Shown here: piece by piece, positions 1 to 8,264 of the stretch
How positions within the stretch are numbered: the first letter of the stretch is position 1
How the letters are laid out: every line of letters starts with the position of its first letter
NCBI RefSeq assembly: GCF_003851545.1
Contig: NZ_BHVX01000006.1
Location: 186,001 to 250,000, forward strand
Direction of reading: 5' to 3'
From: Ralstonia sp. SET104
GTDB taxonomy: Bacteria > Pseudomonadota > Gammaproteobacteria > Burkholderiales > Burkholderiaceae
Length of the DNA: 64,000 nt
Notes under the pieces: model-generated
What the model was told of the DNA's origin: nothing
Database searches by the model: none
What the model saw: the letters and a program-made list of their open reading frames with translations, nothing else
Made by a program: the position numbers and the translations under genes

Positions 1-411
1 GCCCCGGGCAAGCGTCCGTTGTCGTCGATGAGCCCGACCATCGTCACCAAGGACGGCAAGCCCGTTATGGTGGTGGGCACGCCGGGTGGCAGCCGCATCA
101 TCACGGCCGTCATGCTGACCATGATCAACGCCATCGATTACGGCATGAACGTGCAGGAAGCCGTCGACATGCCGCGCTTCCACCAGCAATGGCTGCCGGA
201 CGTGACCAACGTCGAGCCGTATGCGTTGTCGGAAGATACGCGCAAGATCCTGACGTCGATGGGCCACAACCTGGGTGCGCCGCAGCCGGCCAACCACCTG
301 GCAGCCATCATCGTTGGTGCGCCGTCGCTGGGCGGCAAGCCGATCGGCAACAACCGCTTCTACGGCGCGAATGATCCGCGTCGGAACACGGGCCTGGCAG
401 CTGGCTATTGA
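1..411 (+). CDS. ggt: Gamma-glutamyltransferase, C-terminal part
   Basis: This is the 3' end of a gene that starts before the window; the frame is open from base 1 and ends at TGA 409-411. The 136 visible residues are the end of the small subunit of gamma-glutamyltranspeptidase, a periplasmic enzyme that hydrolyses or transfers the gamma-glutamyl group of glutathione. The family marker PLSSMSP lies at residues 6-12, followed by GTPGGSRII, which in this family lines the gamma-glutamyl pocket. The catalytic threonine would lie upstream, outside the window. A hairpin terminator follows 26 bp after the stop. Confidence 0.93.
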   Translation, partial: APGKRPLSSMSPTIVTKDGKPVMVVGTPGGSRIITAVMLTMINAIDYGMNVQEAVDMPRFHQQWLPDVTNVEPYALSEDTRKILTSMGHNLGAPQPANHLAAIIVGAPSLGGKPIGNNRFYGANDPRRNTGLAAGY

Positions 412-436
412 TTGACATTGAAGCACCCGCTGTATG

Positions 437-466
437 AAAAAACCCGCCGAGTTTCGGCGGGTTTTT
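437..466. terminator. Bidirectional rho-independent terminator
   Basis: The inverted repeat CCCGCCGA (443-450) / TCGGCGGG (454-461) has a 3-base loop, an A-run before it and a T-run after it. It lies between the convergent ggt and hpd-like genes and can serve both. Confidence 0.88.
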
Positions 467-486
467 TCTTGGTGACGTTTTGCGGG

Positions 487-1560
487 TTAGGCCGCCGCCG
501 TCAATACCGGCAGATTGCCCTCGCCGAAGCCGTGGTGCCCGCGCCGCTGCACGATCTCGAAAAAGATCTCGCCTGGGTGCCGCTTGACGAAGGTTTGCAG
601 GAACAGCTTGGGCACGCCGTTGACGATCTCGCCGTCGATCAGGATGCCGTACTGGCGCAATGCGCCCAGATCCAATCCGTGACCGGGCAGGCGTGCGTCG
701 ACGGTGTCGTAGTAGTGTGCCGGGGGCTCGACAAAGGTGAGGCCGTTGGCGGCCAATGCGGCGGCTGTGCGCAGGATGTCGTCGGTGGCCAGCGCGATGT
801 GCTGCACGCCTTCGCCGGGATGGTCGGGCAGATAAGCGTGCATCAGGTGGGCGCGGTGCGTGCCTTCTTCATACAGCGGAATGCGGATCATGCCGCACGA
901 AGACACCATCACGCGGGAATCCCCTGCGACGTGCCAGTTGGCGTGCAGCTCATGGATTTCGCTAAAGCCGAGCTGGTTGCGGTAGAAATCGATCCAGTCT
1001 TGCAGGCGGCCGGGGCCGACGGTCTGCGTCAGGTGATCAACCCGCGCCAGCCCGACGCCGGTGTGGTGCCAGTCTTCGTGCGCGGTGGCGGCGTCCAGCG
1101 GGCGGAAGTCGATGTCGTAGATAGAGATGTCGCCCAAGCCGCCTTTGGCGCCGTGCTTGCCGCGCCAGCGGTCGACAAAGTACAGGTGCGTATCGCCCAC
1201 GCCCTGAATGGCGGGAATTACCAGTTCTGCCGGCCCGATCGGCTCGGCTTCGGCCGGCCAGGCGCCCAGCTCGACGGCGCGGTCGTAAGCGCGCTGGGCA
1301 TCGTCGACGCGGATGCCGATGGCGCAGATACCCACGCCATATTCCTCGGCCCAGCGGTGCGCGAACGAGTCCGCTTCAGCATTGACGAGGAAGTTCATGT
1401 CGCCTTGCCGGTACAGCGTGACATCTTTGCTCACGTGCCGCGCGATGGCCTTGAACCCGAGCGATGCGAACACCTGGCCGAGCGCGGCTGGCGCTTGTGT
1501 GGCGAACTCGATGAACTCCAAGCCGGCGGTCTTGAATGGCAGGTCGGCGTTGCGGCTCAT
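487..1560 (-). CDS. hpd: 4-hydroxyphenylpyruvate dioxygenase family protein
   Basis: A 357-residue two-domain vicinal-oxygen-chelate protein of the HPPD family; Pseudomonas HPPD is about the same length. The expected Fe(II) triad is present: His176 (in ARVDHLTQ), His254 (in GVQHIAL) and Glu335 (in IFFEIVQRRG). The C-terminal GFGEGN gate-helix motif is also present. HPPD turns 4-hydroxyphenylpyruvate into homogentisate in tyrosine breakdown. The start is set by AGGAG upstream of ATG 1560; a longer open frame has no such site. It is the last gene of a minus-strand run with shikimate genes, an unusual place for tyrosine catabolism, so a different substrate is possible. No hmgA or fahA is nearby. 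Confidence 0.82.
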   Translation of the reverse strand: MSRNADLPFKTAGLEFIEFATQAPAALGQVFASLGFKAIARHVSKDVTLYRQGDMNFLVNAEADSFAHRWAEEYGVGICAIGIRVDDAQRAYDRAVELGAWPAEAEPIGPAELVIPAIQGVGDTHLYFVDRWRGKHGAKGGLGDISIYDIDFRPLDAATAHEDWHHTGVGLARVDHLTQTVGPGRLQDWIDFYRNQLGFSEIHELHANWHVAGDSRVMVSSCGMIRIPLYEEGTHRAHLMHAYLPDHPGEGVQHIALATDDILRTAAALAANGLTFVEPPAHYYDTVDARLPGHGLDLGALRQYGILIDGEIVNGVPKLFLQTFVKRHPGEIFFEIVQRRGHHGFGEGNLPVLTAAA

Positions 1561-1641
1561 GGTGAAACTCCTGTGGCGGAAGCAAAGAATGAGGACTCCG
1601 CATTGTGTACCACGCGCGTGGCAATGCGTAGCCAACAGTCG

Positions 1642-2832
1642 CTATGCGGCAGCGCCTTGCGGATTCGCCTGATTCTGCAACTTCGGCAGCCAGAGGAAGG
1701 CGATGGACGCCAGTACTGCGCCGGCCATCATCATCGGCACCACCATGGGCCAGGCGCCGAGGCTGTGCGATGCGTCATCGAAGGCGGCCGCAGTCTGCCC
1801 CAGGCAGAAGGCGGCCAGCATCATGATGAAGCCCGACCATGACACCGCGCGCCCTGCAAGATGCGGTAACTCGCCCACCGCACCCGCCTGGCCACAGGGC
1901 TGATGAATGCCGTGGCCCATGCAATAGACGCCGTGCCCGAGCAGCAGCGGCCATGCTTGACCAGGAAGAAGCCAGCAGCCCAGCCCCTGGATGCTGGCGC
2001 CGAGCAGGCTGAGCGTTGCACCTTGCTGGACCGTCCGTACGAGGCTTTGGCGACGCAGCAGGCGCCTGCAGCCAGTCGTGCTCACGATGTAGACGAGCGA
2101 ACCGCCGGCCGGGATCCAGCCATAAAGCTCCGGCGACAGGCCAAGGTAAGCGATATAGACCATCGGCGAGAGCAGCAGGAAGCAGAAGATGCCCGCGTAG
2201 GTCGTGGCCGCCAGCAGCCCCCAGACGCGAAAATCCGCGCTGGCAAAAATTTCACGCACGCCGCCTGCCTGGGCGTGCGTTTCCTGGCGGGTCTCGGCAA
2301 ATCCGTACCAGCACATCGCCCATAGCACGAGCGCATAGAAGCTCATGCCGGCGAGCACCCAGCGCCAACCGGCATGTTGCGCGACAAAGGCGCCAAGAAT
2401 CGGCGCCATCAACGCTACGAAGCCAAGGCCCGTGAGGCCGCGCGCCATGACGTGTGGGCCGTCGCGCGCAGGGTGCAGATCGCGCACGGCAGCACGTGCG
2501 CACACCAGGATGGCGGCCATCGAGAAACCCTGCAGGGCGCGCGCTGCCGTCAGCATGGGGGCCGTCGCCGCCAGGGCACCGGCCAGCGCCGCAATGGCAT
2601 AGCACGCCAGCCCGATCAGCAGCACCTGCCGGCGGCCAAAGCGATCGGCCAGGCTGCCCATCGGCAGTTGCCCAATGCCAAAGGCCAGCGCGAAGACCGT
2701 GAGGCTCGTGCTGGCCGAGCCCAACGCTTGGGCAATGGCAGGCAGAGCGGGAAGGTAGCTGTCAGTCGCAACCGGTTGGGCCGATAGCAACAGCGGCAGC
2801 AGCAGGGCAAAGCTCAGTGGGCGACGTGTCAT
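1642..2832 (-). CDS. MFS transporter, Bcr/CflA (DHA1) type
   Basis: A 396-residue inner-membrane protein with about 12 hydrophobic segments. The N-terminal half carries the drug:H+ antiporter loop signature GSLADRFGRRQ between TM2 and TM3 and the motif TDSYLPALPAI in TM1, typical of the Bcr/CflA multidrug or metabolite exporters. The start at 2832 lies 4 bp after the stop of the shikimate dehydrogenase gene, so it is probably co-transcribed. The context suggests export of an aromatic or hydroaromatic compound, but the substrate cannot be read from the sequence. Confidence 0.82.
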   Translation of the reverse strand: MTRRPLSFALLLPLLLSAQPVATDSYLPALPAIAQALGSASTSLTVFALAFGIGQLPMGSLADRFGRRQVLLIGLACYAIAALAGALAATAPMLTAARALQGFSMAAILVCARAAVRDLHPARDGPHVMARGLTGLGFVALMAPILGAFVAQHAGWRWVLAGMSFYALVLWAMCWYGFAETRQETHAQAGGVREIFASADFRVWGLLAATTYAGIFCFLLLSPMVYIAYLGLSPELYGWIPAGGSLVYIVSTTGCRRLLRRQSLVRTVQQGATLSLLGASIQGLGCWLLPGQAWPLLLGHGVYCMGHGIHQPCGQAGAVGELPHLAGRAVSWSGFIMMLAAFCLGQTAAAFDDASHSLGAWPMVVPMMMAGAVLASIAFLWLPKLQNQANPQGAAA

Positions 2833-2836
2833 CGGC

Positions 2837-3670
2837 TCAATACGCGATGGCTGCGCTGCGCCGCAGTTCGTCTGCGGTGGCGGTGCCAAAGCCGAAGAAC
2901 TCCAGATACGCAGGAATCATTTCGAACAGCATGTCGGTGCCGACCTGGACGCCGCAGCCCTTGTCGAGCGCCGCGCGCAGCAGCGGCGTGTACTCGGCTT
3001 TCATGACCACCTCGCCAACGAAGCAGCCGGGCGCGATGCGAGCCACGTCAAAGGGCAGCGGATCGTCTTCTTTCATACCCACCGGCGTGGCGTTGACGAC
3101 CACATCAAAGCCGTCCGGATCATTCGAGCCGGTGCGCACCACCAACGTTGGATAGTGCTCCCGCAGGCGCTGGGCCAGCGACTCTGCCGATGCCGCGCGG
3201 GTGTCGTACAGCGCCAGTTCACCCACGCCAGCCGCCGCCAGCGACGCTGCGATGGCCGAGCCGACACCGCCGGCACCCGAGAGCAGCACGCGCGCGCCCT
3301 CAAGCTGACGCCCCTTGCGCAGCACGCCGCGCACGAAGCCGGCACCGTCAAACTGGTCGCCAAGCAACGTGCCGTCTTCGCGCTTGAGCACCGCATTGCA
3401 CGCACCGGCAATACGCACGGCGGGCGTCACCTCGTCCACCAAGTCCACCGTCGTGACCTTGTGCGGCATGGTGATCAGCGCGCCGCGCAGGTTGGTGAAG
3501 CGCAAGATCGATTCGAAGCTCTGCGCGTAGTCCTCCGCCTTGACCCCCATGGGCACCACAACGGCGTCGATGCCTTTTTTCTCGAACCAGGGGTTGTAGA
3601 TCATCGGCGACTTGAACGTCTCGGTGGGGTAGCCGATGTGGGCGATGAGGGTGGTTTTTCCAGAAATCAT
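2837..3670 (-). CDS. aroE: Shikimate/quinate dehydrogenase (catabolic AroE family)
   Basis: A 277-residue AroE-family oxidoreductase. The catalytic Lys71 lies in ITMPHKVT and the partner Asp108 in GDQFDGAGF. The nucleotide-binding glycine loop GAGGVGSA is at about 132-139, and NATPVGM follows. The usual SPxxHN substrate loop reads SPMIYN here, as expected for a divergent, non-housekeeping member. It should interconvert shikimate and 3-dehydroshikimate (possibly quinate and dehydroquinate). It sits between a symporter of the shikimate type and a second transporter and shares the locus with a dehydroshikimate dehydratase, so the likely direction is catabolic oxidation rather than chorismate synthesis. 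Cofactor preference is not certain. Confidence 0.88.
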   Translation of the reverse strand: MISGKTTLIAHIGYPTETFKSPMIYNPWFEKKGIDAVVVPMGVKAEDYAQSFESILRFTNLRGALITMPHKVTTVDLVDEVTPAVRIAGACNAVLKREDGTLLGDQFDGAGFVRGVLRKGRQLEGARVLLSGAGGVGSAIAASLAAAGVGELALYDTRAASAESLAQRLREHYPTLVVRTGSNDPDGFDVVVNATPVGMKEDDPLPFDVARIAPGCFVGEVVMKAEYTPLLRAALDKGCGVQVGTDMLFEMIPAYLEFFGFGTATADELRRSAAIAY

Positions 3671-3689
3671 GGTTCAGCAGATACGTGTT

Positions 3690-5072
3690 TCAGGCGGCCA
3701 AGGCTCCGGCCCGCTGGCGGGCATATTCGACCTTGTCGACGGGTTGGGCGGCGGGCTGGCCCAGGTCGTCCATGTGGATGCGGTAGGTCTCGCGGGCGCT
3801 CATGGCTGCCACGGCGGCAACGATGGTCACACCGAAGGCGATGGCGCCCACGGTCAGCCAGATGTTGGCGGCACCTGGGGGCGCCACGGCGGTGAAGAGT
3901 GCCGGCAGCATGGCGGTGATGGCGGTGCCGACGTTTTGCGAGATCGCCATCGCCGAGACACGGGTGCGCGTCGGGAACAGCTCCGGATAGAAACTCGGGA
4001 ACACCGCGTTGTAGCCCTGATAGACCACGCCCCACATCAGGATCGACATGGCGAACGCAAGCGGCACGTTTTTGATGCTGATGGCGTACAGGTAGGCAAA
4101 CGCAAGCACCCCAGCGAGCAGCGAGCCGAGCACGATCGGCGGCTTGCGGCCAATGCGGTCAGACAGATCGCCGACATACGGAATCACCAGCACCGCGACG
4201 ATGTTGCCCACCACCGGAATCCACAGGTAGATGTCTTTGGCAAAGCCGATGCCGTAAGCCGGCTGCACCGCGTAGGCCGCGCCAAAGATGGTCGCTACCA
4301 CGGGAATCACGTTCATCAGCGCCATGCAGACCACGCGCAGCATGTCGGGCGTGCTGTACTTAAAGGCATCGATGACTGGTGAGCGGGGGCGGCCCTGTTG
4401 TTGCTCAGCGGTAAATGCGGGCGTCTCATGCACCTCGCGGCGGATGACATAGCCCGCGATGATGACAACGAAGCTCAGCAGGAACGGAATGCGCCAGCCC
4501 CAGGCGTTGAACTGGTCAGCAGGCATGTAGTGCGCGAGCGGCAGAAACACGGCGGCCGCCAGAATCTGCCCCGCCTGCACGCCTTGCAGCGTAAAGCTCG
4601 CGTAGAAGCCGCGCCGGCCAAACGGTGCGTGCTCCAGGATCATCGAACTGGCGCCGGAAATTTCACCGGCCACGGCAAAGCCCTGGATCAGACGCATGAT
4701 GACCAGCAGCGTCGGCGCCCACAGGCCAACCTGGTCGTAAGTCGGCAGCAGGCCCACGCCGATGGTCGAAAAGCCCATCAGGAACATGCACCACAGCAGT
4801 ACGTTCTTGCGCCCGTGCGTGTCGCCAAGGTGGCCCAGCACGAAGGCGCCAATCGGCCGCGCCACATAGCCCACGCCGTAGGTGGCCAGCGAAGCGATGA
4901 TGGCCGTCTTCGGATCGCCCTTGGGAAAGAAGATTTGCGGGAAGATCAGCGCCGCTGCGGTGGCGTAGATGAAGAAGTCGTAGTACTCGAGCGCCGAGCC
5001 GATCCAGCCGCTGGCGGCGGCTTTCTTCGACTGGTGCTTGCCCAGGGGCTCGTGGGCAGGGGCTGCTGTCAT
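3690..5072 (-). CDS. Metabolite:H+ symporter (ShiA-like MFS)
   Basis: A 460-residue MFS protein of the metabolite:H+ symporter family, to which shikimate (ShiA), alpha-ketoglutarate and proline/betaine importers belong. Family marks are the start AASGWIGSALEYYDFFIYATAA, the loop GHLGDTHGRKN and a second loop, GDLSDRIGRKP, with about 12 membrane spans. It is the first gene of the minus-strand operon, 19 bp before the shikimate dehydrogenase gene. The pathway context makes uptake of shikimate, quinate or protocatechuate the likely job. A palindromic site at 5188-5213 lies about 115 bp upstream of its start and probably binds the IclR regulator. Confidence 0.86.
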   Translation of the reverse strand: MTAAPAHEPLGKHQSKKAAASGWIGSALEYYDFFIYATAAALIFPQIFFPKGDPKTAIIASLATYGVGYVARPIGAFVLGHLGDTHGRKNVLLWCMFLMGFSTIGVGLLPTYDQVGLWAPTLLVIMRLIQGFAVAGEISGASSMILEHAPFGRRGFYASFTLQGVQAGQILAAAVFLPLAHYMPADQFNAWGWRIPFLLSFVVIIAGYVIRREVHETPAFTAEQQQGRPRSPVIDAFKYSTPDMLRVVCMALMNVIPVVATIFGAAYAVQPAYGIGFAKDIYLWIPVVGNIVAVLVIPYVGDLSDRIGRKPPIVLGSLLAGVLAFAYLYAISIKNVPLAFAMSILMWGVVYQGYNAVFPSFYPELFPTRTRVSAMAISQNVGTAITAMLPALFTAVAPPGAANIWLTVGAIAFGVTIVAAVAAMSARETYRIHMDDLGQPAAQPVDKVEYARQRAGALAA

Positions 5073-5187
5073 GGTGGTCTCCGGTTTTATCTGTGCGGCC
5101 CGTCTTCCGATGAAAGGCCGTCTCTACACGCACCGCAGCGTAGTCCGCTGTAGCGGTGGGGCACAAGCGAAGAACGCCTGAGAATGA

Positions 5188-5213
5188 TCGATGATCGCAC
5201 GGACTTGTGCGAA
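5188..5213. promoter_or_regulatory. Candidate IclR operator 1 (symporter promoter)
   Basis: It contains the inverted repeat TCGCAC-N6-GTGCGA preceded by TCGATGA. The same layout occurs at 6167-6192 in front of the regulator and quiC: both sites read [AT]CGATxATCGCACG, three variable bases, then TTGxGCGAA. Two copies in the two control regions of one locus suggest a shared operator. Confidence 0.55.
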
Positions 5214-5357
5214 AAACGCACGGCACAAGGGTTTTTCCGGGGGCGCTGTCCTGGCGGCGCGGCTACAACGGTCTGGGTGCTATGCGCCTGCTGCTTCACC
5301 ATCATCGTGGGCCTGATGGCGCTGCGCCTGCCTCGCCGTAAATTCAATGCGCGGTGT

Positions 5358-6125
5358 CTACAGCACCCGCATGATCGACAGCGCGGTGTCCTGCAAGACC
5401 TGCAACACGCGCTGCAGCGCACGTTCGGTGGTCTCTTCACCCACCTGCATGTTCACGCTCAGCGCGGCAATAACGTTGCCATGGCGATCGCGCAGCGGCA
5501 CCGCCACGCCGCGCACACCGATCTGCAATTGCTGCTCGACCACGGCATAGTCCTGCCGGCTGGCCATGCGGATTTCATCGAGCAGCCGTTCGCGCTGCAG
5601 AATCGTGTAAGGCGTATAGGGCGTCAGCACGCAGGTTTCCAGCCATGCCTGGACAGTCTGCTCGGGCAGCGCAGCCAGCATCATCACCCCTGCTGATGCG
5701 AGCGGCGCCGGCACGCGCGCACCGAGCACGAAACCCGTGCTCATGACGCGGCTCGTGCTGGTGCGCGAGATGAATACCAGTTCCCACTTGTCGAGCACGC
5801 TGAGGTAGGCCACTTCGCCAACGGCGGCCGTCACCTGTTGCAGGAACGGCTGCACCGTGCGCGGCAGGCGCGCCGAATCGAAGTACGACCAGCCCACCTT
5901 CAGCACGCGCGGCGTCAGGCTGAACAGCGTGCCTTCGCTGCTGAGGTAGCCGAGGTGCTCCAGCGTCAGCAGGTAGCGGCGCGCGGCTGTGCGGGTGAGG
6001 CCGGTCAGCTCTGCCGCCTGCGTGGGGGTCAGCCGCGGGTGGTCATGGTCGAACGCCTCCAGGATGGCGAGCCCTTTCTCCAGCCCGGCAATCCAATCGC
6101 GCCGGTCGAGCGGTTCTTTCTTCAT
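5358..6125 (-). CDS. IclR-family regulator (PcaR/PobR/PcaU group)
   Basis: A 255-residue regulator. The N-terminal winged helix (residues about 12-75) includes the HTH stretch TPTQAAELTGLTRTAARRYL and the wing ending in SLTPRVLKVGWSY. The C-terminal IclR effector domain covers about 85-250. The start EPLDRRDWIAGLEKGLAILEAF is typical of the Pca/Pob branch, which controls aromatic-acid catabolism. It is divergent from quiC, with a 131-bp gap holding one of the two palindromes, so it probably controls quiC, the porin and the symporter operon. The effector is likely a pathway compound (shikimate, quinate or protocatechuate), inferred from neighbours only. Confidence 0.88.
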   Translation of the reverse strand: MKKEPLDRRDWIAGLEKGLAILEAFDHDHPRLTPTQAAELTGLTRTAARRYLLTLEHLGYLSSEGTLFSLTPRVLKVGWSYFDSARLPRTVQPFLQQVTAAVGEVAYLSVLDKWELVFISRTSTSRVMSTGFVLGARVPAPLASAGVMMLAALPEQTVQAWLETCVLTPYTPYTILQRERLLDEIRMASRQDYAVVEQQLQIGVRGVAVPLRDRHGNVIAALSVNMQVGEETTERALQRVLQVLQDTALSIMRVL

Positions 6126-6166
6126 GGCGATAACCCTAAAAACGAGCGATATGTGCGCGCGATTGT

Positions 6167-6192
6167 ACGATCATCGCACGCTGTTGCGCGAA
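6167..6192. promoter_or_regulatory. Candidate IclR operator 2 (iclR/quiC intergenic)
   Basis: It matches the site at 5188-5213 in 20 of 26 positions: ACGATCATCGCACG, three bases, TTGCGCGAA. The inverted repeat TCGCAC-N6-GCGCGA is imperfect here. It lies 42 bp upstream of the regulator start and 65 bp upstream of the quiC start, so it could serve autoregulation and quiC control. Confidence 0.55.
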
Positions 6193-6256
6193 TGACGCTT
6201 GTGGATGCATGGCTTGCGCACCTACGCTGCGAGCATCGTCAGATCAACGCATCGCC

Positions 6257-8140
6257 ATGAATTCGCTCCGCGCAGGGCGCCGTCCCAAATGCATTGCCAC
6301 CGTGTGCCTGTCCGGCACGCTGCCTGAAAAGCTGGAAGCGGCGGCCGCTGCCGGTTTTGACGGCATTGAGATTTTCGAAAACGACCTGCTGAACTTTGAC
6401 GGCTCGCCGGCCCGTGTGCGCCAGATGGCGGCGGACCTTGGGCTGGCGATCATGCTGTACCAGCCGTTCCGCGATTTCGAGGCAATGCCGCACGAACTGT
6501 TTGCGCGAAACCTGGCGCGCGCCGAGCGCAAGTTCGACGTGATGGCCGAGTTGGGCGTAGAGACGGTGCTGGTATGCAGCAACGTGCAAGACATCGCCGT
6601 CGACGACCCGGCGCGTGCGGCAGGCGATCTGCGTCTGATGGCAGAAGCAGCGGCCCGGCGCGGGCTGCGCGTGGGCTATGAAGCGCTGGCCTGGGGCCGG
6701 CACACGCGGACCTGGCGCCAGGCGTGGCAGATCGTGCAACAGGCCGACCATCCGGCGTTCGGGCTGATTCTCGACAGTTTCCATACGCTGTCGCTGGGCG
6801 ACACGCTGGATGGCATCCGCGACGTGCCAGCAGACAAGCTCTTCTTCGTGCAGTTTGCGGATGCGCCCAAGCTGTCGATGGATGTGCTGTCTTGGAGCCG
6901 GCATCATCGTAACTTCCCAGGGCAGGGGGATCTGCCGGTGACGGACTTTGCGCGCGAGTTGCTTGCCGCTGGCTATGCCGGGCCGTTGTCACTGGAGGTC
7001 TTTAACGACGAATTCCGTTCCGCTCCCGCGCGGTTGACCGCGCTCGACGGCATGCGTTCGCTGCTCTGGCTGGAGTCGGAAGCCGGTGGCGCTGAACTAC
7101 CGGCGCCGGCGCAATTTGAAGGCGTGGATTTCCTTGAGTTTGCGGTGGATGCCGTAGCAGGGCGAGAGCTGCAAACGCGCCTGCGCGCGCTGGGTTTTGC
7201 CTTTGCGGGGCACCACCGTTCCAAGGCTGTCGATTTGTATCGGCAGGGCCGCGTCAACGTGATCCTGAACATGGAGCAAGACAGCGCGGCGTCTGAACAT
7301 TTTGAATTGCATGGGCCGTCTGTCTGCGCGATCGGCCTCAAGGTGGACGATGCCGAACGTGCGATGGCACGTGCACGTGCGTTATGCGGCCAGGAGTGGC
7401 GTGGGCCAGTCGGGCCGGCCGAACGCAGCATTCCTGCGCTGCGCGCGCCGGATGGCACATTGCTGTATCTGATCGATGACCGCCAGGCCGATCGCAGCAT
7501 CTATGAGAGCGATTTCGTTCTGCAACCTGGCGTGCAAGCCGGCACAGCAGGATTGGCATCGATTGACCACGTTGCGCAGGCGCTGCCCGCGCATCGGCTC
7601 GACAGTTTCGTGCTGTTCTACCGCGCCATCTTCGGCATGCAGGCCGAGGCCGTGCAGGAGATTGCCGACCCCTACGGCCTTGTCAAAAGCCGTGCGATGG
7701 TGAGCCCAGACCGCAACGTGCGGATTCCGCTCAACGTGTCGGAAAGCGGGCGTACGGCAACCGGCCGGTTCATTGCCGCCTATGCGGGCTCGGGTGTGCA
7801 CCATATTGCCTTTCGCTCCGATCGGCTGTTCGAAACCATCGAAGCCATCGACCGCGTTTCGGCGCATATGCAGCACGTGCCCGAGAACTACTACGGCGAC
7901 GTCGCCGCCCGGCTGGGGCTGGATGACACGCTGCTCACACGTCTGCACGACGACGGGTTGCTTTATGACCGCGACCCGCACGGCGATTTTCTGCACACCT
8001 ATACCGAGCCCTTCCGCGAGCGCTTTTTCTTCGAGCTTGTCCAGCGCAACGGCTACGTGGGCTATGGCGCAGCAAACGCCGCCGTGCGCATGGCCGTGCA
8101 AGCGCAACTGAGCCGGCCAGACACCAACCCGGGCGGCTGA
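6257..8140 (+). CDS. quiC: 3-dehydroshikimate dehydratase, QuiC type (isomerase-HPPD fusion)
   Basis: A 627-residue two-part protein. Residues 1-275 form a sugar-phosphate-isomerase-type barrel that should carry the dehydratase activity (3-dehydroshikimate to protocatechuate). Its metal ligands are visible as Glu142 (GYEALAW), Asp173 (LDSFHTL), Gln199 (FVQFADAP) and Glu247 (LSLEVFN), matching the E-D-Q-E set of bacterial QuiC enzymes. Residues about 285-615 form an HPPD-like module with HVAQ, GVHHIAF and FFFELVQRNGYVGYG at the iron-ligand positions. This second half is common in QuiC1/QsuB-type enzymes and its function is not settled. The start MNSLRAGRR is chosen because homologues begin near it; no strong SD is seen. 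Confidence 0.92.
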   Translation: MNSLRAGRRPKCIATVCLSGTLPEKLEAAAAAGFDGIEIFENDLLNFDGSPARVRQMAADLGLAIMLYQPFRDFEAMPHELFARNLARAERKFDVMAELGVETVLVCSNVQDIAVDDPARAAGDLRLMAEAAARRGLRVGYEALAWGRHTRTWRQAWQIVQQADHPAFGLILDSFHTLSLGDTLDGIRDVPADKLFFVQFADAPKLSMDVLSWSRHHRNFPGQGDLPVTDFARELLAAGYAGPLSLEVFNDEFRSAPARLTALDGMRSLLWLESEAGGAELPAPAQFEGVDFLEFAVDAVAGRELQTRLRALGFAFAGHHRSKAVDLYRQGRVNVILNMEQDSAASEHFELHGPSVCAIGLKVDDAERAMARARALCGQEWRGPVGPAERSIPALRAPDGTLLYLIDDRQADRSIYESDFVLQPGVQAGTAGLASIDHVAQALPAHRLDSFVLFYRAIFGMQAEAVQEIADPYGLVKSRAMVSPDRNVRIPLNVSESGRTATGRFIAAYAGSGVHHIAFRSDRLFETIEAIDRVSAHMQHVPENYYGDVAARLGLDDTLLTRLHDDGLLYDRDPHGDFLHTYTEPFRERFFFELVQRNGYVGYGAANAAVRMAVQAQLSRPDTNPGG

Positions 8141-8264
8141 ACTCACGCCACAATTTGCACCCCCATGGCCAGTGCAGTCGTGGGCGGTTTTTACGTAGCA
8201 ACGGCCGCGCGGGCGGCCATCGCACATCCACACCCGCCATATCGAAAAAGGAGACAAGGGAGCC

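Noticed and set aside
412-1842. Long open plus-strand frame opposite hpd
   Set aside because: It runs through the terminator at 437-466 and is the antisense of the well-supported HPPD gene; the protein has no recognisable content and the composition of a GC-rich shadow.
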